Of a DNA stretch of 19,921 bases, positions 9,924-19,921 are shown piece by piece. Below the pieces are notes generated by a model, which was not told the origin of the DNA, did not search any database, and was given only the letters and a program-made list of their open reading frames with translations. The stretch covers positions 1-19,921 of the forward strand of contig FWWN02000318.1 in assembly GCA_900175165.2 (NCBI GenBank). Direction: 5' to 3'. Source of the stretch: Rhizomucor pusillus. Taxonomy: Eukaryota > Mucoromycota > Mucoromycetes > Mucorales > Lichtheimiaceae. Each line of letters begins with the position of its first letter. Positions within the stretch are counted from its first letter, which is position 1. A program made the translations under genes and the position numbers.

Positions 9924-11414
9924 CTAGACGTGGTGATGCAATTGGTATTTGGAGCGCGGTATCCAGGCAGCAGACCGGGGTGGCGGTGGACGATGGCGGC
10001 GATACCGATGATGATGATGAGTACCGTCATCGCGGTGAATGTAATGCGGCCGTCGCTGGCGGGCTGCTAGAGGACGGTCAATCATCCCTGTTGACCACGG
10101 TCGCTGGATGATATTTTCTTGTTCATCGTCGTCATCGTCATCGTCATCACCTTCTTGTTCTTGTCCTTCTTCTTCTTGGTTTGGTTCGCCCCTGTAATCA
10201 TCTTCTTCACTTTGCTCCTCCTCCTCATCATACTCCTCGTCGTCGTCGTAGTAGTAGTAATAGTAATCAGGGTCATCGGAAGAGTAGTACAATTCGTCCG
10301 CAGAGTAGTATCCATCCTCCTCAGGCGGATACGTGTACGTTTCCGGTGGTTCTTCTGAAAACCGTACTTGCTTTTTGACAGTGCTGGATGATGACGACGA
10401 CGACGATGTAGCGTACATTGGCTGCTTGCGAGGAATCCGATGCGATGGGTGCCGAGATATGGAGGAGGACGATATGGGTGTCGATGAAGAGCATGCTGGT
10501 CGAGGATCAACGGGTTTGCGTCGCGAGTATTGCTGATGTGGTGCGAATGGATAATGGTGCTGTTGCTGCTGTTGATGATGATGTTGATGTTGGAAAAATG
10601 GTATTAGCTGTGGAGGTATAGCTGCTGCAGCAGGAATCGCGGGCTGAATGCCAAAATGCTGCTGTTGTGGAGGAACCATCATTGGGTATGAGTATTGTGG
10701 TACCATGGGTGGAGGAATTGCGTGCTGCTGCTGCTGCAACGTAAGAGGGGCAATGTGATGCTGTTGCTGTTGTTGCAACTGCGGTCTCGATGACGACGGT
10801 ATCGCCGCTTCCTGCGGATCCAGGAGGTGTTTGGCTAAGAGCGCCATGAGTGGACCGTGCGCAGTGTTTAACGGGTAAAATCCAGGTTTGTCTGTCGACG
10901 TCGGCGGTGCGTTGGGGCTTCTACGATCAAAAACCATAATGTCTTTAGATCGATCTCGCCGCTCGTCTACAATGACTGGCTTCTTGTCTTTCACTAGAAA
11001 ACCTGTCACTATGGAAACGCCAATAGTTCAGAACCAGAGACAACGTTTACAGGGAATCAAAAAGGCATAGTTACGTAGAACGACTGGTGGCTGCCCTGCT
11101 GGCGTCGTTTCCCTCTTAATGACAACAATAGGTAGTGGATTGTCGGCGGTGCAGGGAACGTGCAGCAAGACGGGGACGTTGGGCCCGTACTCGGCTGCAC
11201 TGTTGTAATTGTAGACGTGTTGATCCAGCTTTGCAATGGAGAGGAAGGGGTTGTAAAGGGGAAGAGCTAAAAGGGGAAAGAAGCAATTGCCTTTGTTGCT
11301 TTTGTTGTGTGTTGCCAAGCTTTAGGCAACTGCTGGACGCCACAGTGTCACAGTCAGCAGATTTCGCGGCATAACAACTAATGCAAATGACGCATGACCG
11401 ATCAAATACACCAT
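9924..11414 (-). CDS. Intrinsically disordered Q/H/P-rich and acidic protein, function unknown
   Basis: Two exons are well supported: 11075-11266 and 9924-11008, joined across 11009-11074 (66 nt). The first encodes an ordered-looking segment (SIAKLDQHVYNYNSAAEYG, then VPVLLHVPC and PIVVIKRE). The second begins TGFLVKDKKPVIVDE, then turns low complexity: glutamine/histidine/proline runs, a Ser run, VKKQVRFSEEPPE, an acidic stretch with YYYYYY and DDDDDDDD runs, then Arg/His-rich basic residues. The acceptor at 11267-11268 leaves a phase-1 join that needs an upstream coding exon; a 16-nt exon at 11399-11414 (MVYLI) fits the phase but has a weak GTCATG donor, so the start is uncertain. No family is recognised. 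KKQVRFSEE has the K-x-V-R-F shape of a PP1-docking motif, so a phosphatase-binding or scaffold role is conceivable but unproven. Confidence 0.6.
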
Positions 11415-11673
11415 TCAACTGCAGTTACATTGTTTAAAATCTCATTGATACAACACAGCATCGTTCATTGAAAGGAAACAAAGACGGAAGAAAAGGAATA
11501 AACAGCCTAAGAAAAAACGGAAAACAAAGTACAAAGGACCACAGATCATAGCACATAGGATGGATGTATCGGCTAAAGACTGTAGGAGAGTTGCAGAGAG
11601 GAAGGAGAAGAAGGGAAGGAAAGGATGGTCTAGAGGCGGCTGAAAGTCGTCTTTAAAAGATGTTGTCAGCTTC
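11415..11673. other. Intergenic, protease 3' UTR and upstream of the disordered-protein gene
   Basis: This 259-bp gap between two minus-strand genes is purine-rich on the plus strand (11465-11640). It must hold the protease 3' UTR and the promoter and leader of the disordered-protein gene. A 79-codon minus-strand frame here (11442-11681) is hydrophobic because it reads a pyrimidine-rich strand; it shows no domain. Confidence 0.5.
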
Positions 11674-13244
<1,571 letters not shown>

Positions 13245-13398
13245 TGTGTAGTGAGATTGATTGATTGAGGACGTGTAAATGAGGAAATGGGAAAAAGGGT
13301 GCGCTAGATATAAAGGCGTCGTCAGCAGCAACACAGCGCTTTTTATGCCGTCTCCTGGGCGCAGCTGTCTATTGGCGCGAGATCAGGCGAGCCTCGGG

Positions 13399-13405
13399 TG
13401 ACGTC
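13399..13405. promoter_or_regulatory. CRE-like TGACGTC site upstream of the protease gene
   Basis: TGACGTC, one base short of the TGACGTCA cAMP-response/ATF element, lies about 155 bp upstream of the protease ATG. A TATA-like TTTATATC (minus strand, about 13308-13315) lies between them, about 65 bp before the ATG. bZIP regulation of the protease would be plausible, but a seven-base match can occur by chance. Confidence 0.3.
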
Positions 13406-14299
13406 TTGCATAGCACTGTGCAACCGGAACTATTGCTCGATTGCGTACTTCCTCCTTACAATTTGCTTATTGCATGTGCAGACGATAAAAGCATCCCTCA
13501 CAAACGCTGCCGTCTCAAGCTTGACTTGTATGTCGCTCTAGACAGTCTAAATGCTTGCCAAGCAGATGCTCTCTGAATTTTCTCAGTGGCCTCCGATCGT
13601 TCACACGGAAAAAGGGCGCTGGAGCGGGCTATATTAAACTGACTCTTATCTCTCGATATTGATCACCTGCTAATAACGAAAACTTTTTGCCACGCTCTCG
13701 CTGTGAATTTTATCTATTTATGTTTTCTCTATAAAACAATATCTGATCACTAGCAGCCGTAGTGAACAGGTGGCGATCGTGTTTCTAAGGTATGAATGCG
13801 ACGTCTACGAGTCTTTACGCAGACAGATATCAAAAATATATAAACACATGCTGTTGAAATACTGTACATAAATTGGCAGGTACAAAACAATTCTGATTAT
13901 CAACGACGAAGATCCTGACTGGAGCTTGTCAAAAACTGCTCGCAACGATGTGTTCTGGTAACGGGAACCGAACATCGGTTGCAAAGCAGCGAAGATATGG
14001 AACGAGCGCGGCCTAGAGATCAAGGCATCTTCGTGAGGTCGTCCTTGCAGTCCAATCAGCTTTTCTGATTGCACTATATTCCAAATCGTTGAAAATTACG
14101 AAGTCTGTGCAATCTACAAAGATCATGTATCGTTGAAGGGAACTGTATACGTTGCCGCAAACGATGACGATCTATCTGTAAACACCCGTGTGCAATGCAG
14201 AGTCTTTACAAGGGACTGATAATTGCTTATTTACGTCGGGCAAAACAGATGTCTAAAACAAATATAGCCTGCAATAAGGAAAACAGGTTTTATTGCTTT

Positions 14300-14338
14300 G
14301 CTAACTAGCCTCCAGCGCGGATTATATCGCTGGTTAGC
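14300..14338. repeat. Imperfect hairpin
   Basis: CCAGCG (14312-14317) pairs with CGCTGG (14328-14333) around a 10-base loop, and GCTAA (14300-14304) pairs with TTAGC (14334-14338) outside a 7-base bulge. The stem sits in gene-poor DNA, without an obvious role. Confidence 0.4.
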
Positions 14339-15371
14339 TGTTTCTGCTGCTACTCTCTCGATCGACTGGCAACACTAGCGATTTCAAATATGTAGTTGGT
14401 GCCCTGAAGAGAACACACCGTTTCGGGGAGCTGGAGAATTTCATGTGCGCAAACAACAGTCCGTTATCGCGTCAAAGTTTGTGCCTGAACCTACAAAACT
14501 ACAAGTATCTTTAAATGGTACATTAACTTATTAGATTCAGGGATCACTGCGTAGCTCTATGAATGCAAACTGATTCAAATAAGGATCAAGAGTTTAATTA
14601 TAGGACATCCCTGTGTAAAGCTTTCAGCAGCGCGCATGTCACAGTGACGAAGCCTTTCGTGGTACGTATTATAGATAGTCTTTGGAATATATCTTGAGCG
14701 AAGAGACCAAGAGCATGTGCTTCTCGTTTTTCTGTGTAGCCTCTGGCTTTCGATCTATGTACATTGGACTGGTAGGACTGTTGCAAAGTTAACTTTGAAT
14801 AAAGTTAGTAAGCAGCGAGTCTAGCCCTCACGGAAGAAAAGCAAGATGTTATCTATCTAAATATCGTGGTGGGCGGGGGTCCCATATTACTTTACTCTTC
14901 CGGCGCTGAAACTCTCTCTCTGGAAAGGCAGAAGTGCACTGTACGGCCCGTAACTTTACTACGCGGCGTGTTTGTGAGCTCGGGCCAATCAAGGGTTAAA
15001 AATTCGCCCTTGCAGTTTCCAGACACGATCGCTCCTTTCCCAATTTTGTCGAAAACACCGGCAATACGTGCGACGAATGTACAACATAGTGAAACATTCA
15101 TCATTTGCAAACGAATTATATACAACTCTTTCGTGCGGTGAACGTAGGGAACAGCAGCAGACGTTCGTGATCACTCGATGACATCGGTCGTGAATCAAGT
15201 GCTGGGTCAGACGGAATTATGGTGTAATAAGAAGATATCCGTACAAATGGAGGATACGCGCATGTGTAGGGAGCGTGCTGTACTCCCGGTAACCATGCGT
15301 TGGTGTCGTATGGATCGGCTGTCTTACCCACTCTTCATGTTGATCAGATCTGGTGGCCACAGACCACAACA

Positions 15372-15402
15372 AGAAGAGAGACAGAGAGAGAGAGAGCGCG
15401 CG
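15372..15402. repeat. GA-rich microsatellite
   Basis: An AGAGAGAG-type tract runs into a short alternating CG stretch. It lies about 490 bp upstream of the kinase start. It is simple sequence with no evidence of function. Confidence 0.75.
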
Positions 15403-15888
15403 GGGGTTGTCTTGAAGGCCATACAGACTAGACACATGCGCATGCCATGCGTATATGGTTGATTCGTGCAAGGTTGGCAGCTTAGACCAGCCTTTTCGGT
15501 GCGACTTTGCGCAGACACAGAATTTACGCCACACGGGATTACGTATCAATATTGTATTACTTCAAGTCCCTGCTGCTGGCTGCTGCCTTCACCAAATCAA
15601 ATGGCGTCAAGCCCAGATGAAAAAGGTTGGCGGGCCTCCCGAAATGGGGTAACCACCCAAACAATTGCCATACAAGGGAACATGGGTTGATCCAACCCCC
15701 AAAATGCAATTCACGCTCTTCTCCTTCCCTATACTATTCCCACCGCCGCCCTCTCCATCGGTACAGACAATTCCGGAAAACCCGATCCGATTGTCATTTA
15801 TAAGACTTCTTGTTTTCGCTTTTCTTCTTGTACCATTTCCTAATTTCTTTTTTGTTTCCTCCCACCACACCCGGGGGCTAGTACTGGA

Positions 15889-18257
15889 ATGCTATCTCCA
15901 GTCTTTCGTCGCAAGCACCGCTCTACCGAGGCAGCAGTAGCAGCAGCGATAGACGATCCAGTGAAAGACGTGAGAATAGCAGTCATCGAGATCGCATGTA
16001 CCGATAATACCAGTAACAATCGCGGTAGCTTTGCTGCCATTGTAAGAGAGAGAACAAGCGTCTGTAAACGTGAGCATATCAACTCAGACCTTTATAGATA
16101 TTTAATGTAATAATCCAAGATGCCGAGTGCGACCGGTCGCTCGAGCGTAGCTTGCAAGATTTTATTGAATATCACGAAAAGGTGAGAGAGGAGGGAAATT
16201 CGCATTAAATGTTACTGTGGTCTCACTACCATATGCATAATACATAGATCAAACCCGTATATCCTCGTCACAGCAAAATCCAGTTCCCTCGCACTAAAAA
16301 GTACCAAGCAAATCAACAGCAATCTGTCAAGCGAAAATGCAAGCGGACTATCAAGCAGCTATCTTGTATCCCGCGCTCCAATAAACCATTGTCCGAAAAG
16401 CTCGAGGAATATTTGTATCAATGTGCTCTCGATTCCCGCATTAGAGAAACTATGCATTACAAGGAGTTTATTGGTTTAAGACAGCAGAGCAGCGATCGCA
16501 TCATGCTTAGAACGGTGCTCCAGACGAAAATCTCTCCCACCGTCACGAAGGATACCCTGTTGTCTCGTTGCAACGAAAAACCTTCTATTCCTTTACCTCC
16601 ATCACCAAACGATCAATCGGCAGCAATGACAACCAACACGACGACAGCGACGATAACGACAACAACCTTGTCATCGTCGTCGATATCCACTCCTTTCTCG
16701 TCTTTAAACACTGTGCCGCAACTGTGTGCAGATTCTTTCTATAACGGTACAGATGATGACGATGACGACGATGATGTTACCAGCATGAGTAGTGCAGCAT
16801 ATGACGATCAGGGGCCAGCAAAGATGTCCATCGACGACTTCATCATCATCAAGGTCCTCGGTATAGGATGCATGGGCAAAGTAGGTGTAAATGCAAAAGT
16901 GTGTGCTTCTGTGTGTAGCTAGCAAGTAACCGATGAATGCTACGCTAGGTGCTTCTTGTTCGACACTGCCGCTCGCAGAAACTTTTAGCACTCAAGGCCA
17001 TTAGCAAAAATCGAGTCATTACACAACGCGAGATCGAGCACACGCGAATGGAGCGTGATATCCTGACGACTATTGCCAAGGTCCGCCACCCATTTCTCGT
17101 GAGGCTCCACTACGCTCTGCAGGATCCAAAGCAGCTGTTTCTCGCGGTGGATTACCACATTGGAGGCGATCTTGCAACGCAGCTCGCAAAGTTTGTAAAG
17201 TTTTCCTCCAAACGATGCTTGCTATATTCGGCAGAGATCCTTTTGGGACTGCAAGAACTCCACCGTCTAGGCATATTATACAGGTAAAGCAACGATTTAC
17301 TTCGTTTGTTTGTTTGTTTACTTACTAACAATGCGATATAGGGATCTCAAGCCGGAAAACATCCTTTTGGCTGCAGATGGTCACTTGGTTCTGACGGACT
17401 TTGGATTATCCAAGCAGTTCTATCAAGGTGCCGGCCATCGCACAGGCACATTTTGCGGAACGGCCGAATACATGGCGCCGGAAATTTTAATGTCCAAGGA
17501 TTACTCATACGCTGTTGATTACTGGAGCCTTGGCACCATCATGTATGAAATGATGACTGGTGTAACGCCCTTCTGGGCCGAAACGCACGCGGAAATGTAC
17601 GCTCGCGTTCTCCAAGACCCGTTAGAGTTTCCTGAAGATTTCGATCCTGTTGCCGCCAATTTAATCACAGGGCTCCTTGAACGTGAACCTCACCGACGGC
17701 TTGGTGCTGGCATCGATGGCCCCAGCTCTGTACGCTCCCATCCTTACTTTTCCACTCTCAACTGGTCAGACGTCTACAACAAACGTATCCGCCCTCCTTA
17801 CATTCCTCAATTCTCGAGCGAGACAGATGTCCACAACTTTGACCCAGAGTTTGTTGGCATGTCTCCAAGACTCGATCCCGTCAACCACGACAGCGTCCTT
17901 GAACACCAGTTCCATGGATACTCTTTTGTCAACGAAAGCGTCATCTCCTCCCTCTCCAATCCTTCCCCTTGCTACAGCCTCAAAAGTTTCAATGATAATC
18001 ATCGCCCATTATCTGACCTGTGGCGCCAAAGCAACAGCAATAATGACCGTACACTATTTAACGATAGCGACTTGGTGTTTTACGATGCATACACTGAAAG
18101 CGATATCATGTCACCCGACGATGATCTCTTCCTCTCCAGGTTTGACGACTCAGCGCCGCCACCGCCTTTCCCACCACCGGCAGGACCCCCAAAGGGACTC
18201 TTCATGAGCCATTATTACGGCGCAAAGCGGATAAACCTCAATGCTATACGAGTCTAG
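15889..18257 (+). CDS. PX-domain AGC-family serine/threonine kinase (SGK3-like architecture)
   Basis: Five exons: 15889-16041, 16098-16181, 16248-16880, 16949-17283 and 17342-18257; introns are 56-68 nt, and the last contains TTACTAAC. The product is 706 residues. Residues about 30-156 form a PX domain (FNVIIQD, SLQDFIEYHE, FPRTKK, LEEYLYQCALD, YKEFIGL). A Ser/Thr-rich and Asp-rich linker follows. The kinase domain has GIGCMGKV (284-291), Lys306 (LALKAIS), YRDLKPEN (Asp403), DFG (Asp421), activation-loop Thr438 in GTFCGTAEYMAPE, and YWSLG. The AGC tail has a turn-motif-like SPRL (Ser576) and a hydrophobic motif FHGYSF (Ser596). So PDK1 and a TORC2-type kinase are the expected activators, by family knowledge. 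About 110 further residues, rich in Asp and Pro, extend past the hydrophobic motif, longer than in SGK3. PX domains usually direct proteins to endosomal phosphoinositides. The domain order is that of SGK3, while yeast Ypk1 lacks PX. Confidence 0.93.
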
Positions 18258-18389
18258 CTGAGCCGGTCTTGATATCCTACTCCTCCTCCTACATCACACT
18301 GCTTCTTGTAATTACATATCTTGTGTTTTCCTACTATTGTTCAATGTACAGCCTTTCCATAAATTAAATTCGTCATCCAATGAAAACCT

Positions 18390-18478
18390 ATGTCGCATTC
18401 TCCAAGTGTGGATGTCGCATTTTCCAAAAATAGATTTCGCAGCGCTGACAAATCAGATGTAGCATCTTCCGGTACAAA
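18390..18478 (+). repeat. Four degenerate about 22-bp tandem repeats in the left transposon end
   Basis: Copies start at 18390, 18412, 18434 and 18457 (spacing 22, 22, 23). The first two read ATGTCGCATTCTCCAA and ATGTCGCATTTTCCAA; the third begins ATTTCGCAGC and the fourth ATGTAGCATCTTCC. The array covers the terminal inverted repeat and probably provides transposase-binding sites, as in other Tc1/mariner elements with repeated terminal sites. Confidence 0.75.
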
Positions 18479-18496
18479 GCTTAGCACCTCCAAGAG

Positions 18497-18504
18497 TATA
18501 TAAA
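18497..18504 (+). promoter_or_regulatory. TATA box of the transposase gene
   Basis: TATATAAA lies 72 bp before the transposase ATG at 18576, downstream of the repeat array and within the element. Position and sequence fit a core promoter for the transposase. Confidence 0.6.
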
Positions 18505-18575
18505 GCATGTAAGCATGTTTAGGCCAGCTTTCCTCCTTCCTGCCACATCGTGCGGTTGAAACTTCAGATTACAAG

Positions 18576-19807
18576 ATGAGCATCCAGTTCTGTTATGATG
18601 GGCAAGGCAATGCCGTCGACGAATACGGCGGAACTGAGCCCATGGACTATGTCATCGACGAAGAGCAGTATGCTCTTGAAACGCTAAGTTCATACACGCA
18701 GTATTTGCGTAATCGAACTCGCGAGAGCGATGGCCGTTCAGACGCCATGCAGACTGATGACGTAAAAAAGAATGTGGACGTTCGCATGAGAGTAGCGTCG
18801 ATCAAGCGAGTGTACACGCTCTACACGGATCAGGACAAAGTCAGATTCTTCAAACTGATGTTTGAGAAAGTTCTGAGTGCCTCAGCTGCCGCAAAACAGT
18901 TAGGTATCCATGTCCGTACAGCTCAAAGATGAGCCAAACAGTATGAGGTGAATCCGGATAGCATATTCGCGAAGCGTAAGAAGAATGGTCGTCCGCGTTT
19001 ACTTGGTGAAGAGCATAAGAAGGTCATTCTAGAGTACATTGATGAGGATCCTTCGGCCGTTCTCGAACAGGTGATGGAGCGACTGCTTCAGAGATTCGAA
19101 GGACTCAAGGTCTCTAAGAACACTGTCTACCAATTTATGAGGACACAGTGCAACTTGTCACTGAAAAAAGCTCGGTTTCAGTCTGTGGACAGAAACAGCG
19201 AGTTCACAAGTGGGAGGGCACGGATATGGACTTTAGGACTAATTGTGTCTTCCTAGACGAGTCTGCCTTCCATGTCAACATGAAGCGCAGTATGGCCTGT
19301 TCAAAGAAAGGATCGCCTGCAATAGTCACGGTGCCCAAAACACGAGGGCAGACAACCACCATTTTGGGCGCGAACTGTGCTTCAGGTCTGATTAAGTGCA
19401 GCCTGAGGCTTCCACAGCTGCCAGCCAAGAAAAGGAAGCGAAGAGATCAAGCTGTGCTTACGAGCATAGGAACTGTAACGTGTCATTATCTTAGCTTCCT
19501 GAATGCTACAATGAACGAAATGGATATGTATCCGCAGATGAAAGGCCATTATCTTATAAAGGATAATGCTCCTATCCATAAGTCTGAAGATATAGCCAAG
19601 CATATCACATCGCGTGGCTATTAGTGTGCCTATCTGCCTTCGTACTCTCCTGAGCTCAATCCCATTCAACAGTTCTGGCCAGTTGTCAAGAGCAAAGTCA
19701 AGCGCAACAGGTTCTTGGAGAAGGAGACATTGATGACCAGGATCACTGAAGCGACCGAGAGCTTAAAGCTGAGGGACTACGAGGGTTTCGTCTCACATTC
19801 TCATTAA
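18576..19807 (+). pseudogene. Broken Tc1/mariner-type (DDE) transposase
   Basis: The reading frame starts at 18576 with an acidic N-terminal leader, then a helix-turn-helix (SASAAAKQLGIHVRTAQR) and a second DNA-binding part (GRPRLL, LKVSKNTVYQF). The catalytic part shows VFLDESAFH (first Asp), YLIKDNAPIH (second Asp) and YSPELNPIQQFW, where the third acidic residue of the usual NPIE motif is Gln. Lesions seen: a TGA at 18930-18932 where the family has Trp; a frame change, with apparent loss of about ten codons, at about 19199-19212; and a TAG at 19622-19624. After the TAG the frame continues to a natural-looking end (FVSHSH) at 19807. Such enzymes cut and paste the element at TA sites; this copy cannot encode a full active protein. 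Some lesions look like single-base substitutions. Confidence 0.93.
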
Positions 19808-19894
19808 TGCATAGATATGTGTCGCAACAGGAAGCAGCTGTAACCTGCTCCCTAAGACGATTTGACGTCTGCGTCTCATGTAGGAGGTCGCCAG

Positions 19895-19921
19895 GGAAGC
19901 GACATCTGATTTGGCTGCGGC
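19895..19921 (-). repeat. Start of the right terminal/subterminal inverted repeat, cut by the window edge
   Basis: Read on the minus strand, the last bases give a CGCAGC word, then CAAATCAGATGT, then CGCTTCC. This matches the left end at about 18438-18470 (CGCAGC, CAAATCAGATGT, AGCATCTTCC) with small gaps. The outermost part of the right repeat is not in the window. Confidence 0.75.

Larger units (their letters stand above)
13245..15888. other. Long gene-poor intergenic region (about 2.6 kb)
   Basis: The region separates divergent protease (-) and kinase (+) genes, so both promoters lie here. Short unspliced frames exist, notably minus-strand 13805-14074 (89 codons), 14598-14786 (62) and 14892-15125 (77), but none has a motif I recognise. 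I found no tRNA, 5S rRNA or spliceosomal RNA signature by eye. It is far longer than the other spacers here (about 130-800 bp), so it may hold a noncoding RNA gene, a decayed gene or a lineage-specific gene. Confidence 0.45.
18391..19921 (+). mobile_element. Degenerate Tc1/mariner-IS630-type DNA transposon, right end outside the window
   Basis: The element begins just after a TA dinucleotide (18389-18390), the target these elements duplicate, with TGTCGCATTCTCC. It lies 133 bp past the kinase stop. It carries a TATA-driven, broken transposase (18576-19807), and an inverted copy of its left subterminal sequence appears at 19895-19921. The inverted 12-mer at 18449-18460 and 19902-19913 matches perfectly. 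By symmetry the right terminus should fall near 19971, beyond the window. The right target duplication could not be checked. Confidence 0.85.

Noticed and set aside
10119..10358. Plus-strand frame rich in Val, Ile and Phe that looks like a membrane protein
   Set aside because: It is the antisense shadow of the Asp/Glu/Tyr codon runs in the disordered-protein gene.
14640..14790. Possible small nuclear or nucleolar RNA gene
   Set aside because: I looked for U2- and U6-like start sequences and C/D boxes and found none in a proper arrangement.

Overview
This is fungal nuclear DNA. Genes are split by many 56-155 bp GT-AG introns, several with TACTAAC-like branch sites, and are packed on both strands with short spacers. 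The gene set (Zn2Cys6 regulator, cerevisin/proteinase K-like protease, PX-domain AGC kinase, animal-type serine palmitoyltransferase small subunit, and a Tc1/mariner-IS630 transposase of a style I associate with Mucoromycota) suggests an early-diverging, Mucorales-like fungus. That placement is inference. No bacterial features, rRNA, tRNA or CRISPR were seen.

Layout. 11-2570 (+): Zn2Cys6 transcription factor; its zinc cluster is assembled from four exons, one only 7 nt, and its reading frame breaks near 1785-1883. 3251-4429 (-): five-exon multi-spanning membrane protein resembling FAR-17a/AIG1. 4559-7402 (-): seven-exon TMEM62-like transmembrane metallophosphoesterase. 7895-8570 (-): ribosomal protein uL23 with 19-nt first and 15-nt last coding exons. 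9370-9638 (+): 65-residue small subunit of serine palmitoyltransferase, two exons. 9924 to about 11414 (-): disordered Q/H/P-rich and acidic protein with an uncertain first exon. 11674-13244 (-): secreted or vacuolar subtilisin-like protease. 13245-15888: about 2.6 kb without a convincing gene. 15889-18257 (+): PX-AGC kinase. 18391 to beyond the window end: a decayed Tc1/mariner-type element with a broken transposase and repeated terminal sequences.

How they relate. These look like ordinary independent nuclear genes, not a pathway cluster. Two touch lipid biology (the sphingolipid-synthesis subunit and the PX kinase), and sphingolipid-responsive AGC kinases are known in fungi, but physical linkage here is not evidence of joint function. 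All intron-exon models were derived by hand from splice signals, reading phase and conserved motifs; no transcript evidence was available. I found no convincing undescribed system. The most notable items are the 7-nt microexon inside the zinc cluster, the frame break in the same gene, the PX-kinase with an altered phosphate-binding motif, the paired 19-nt first exons of uL23, and the 22-bp repeat array at the transposon end.
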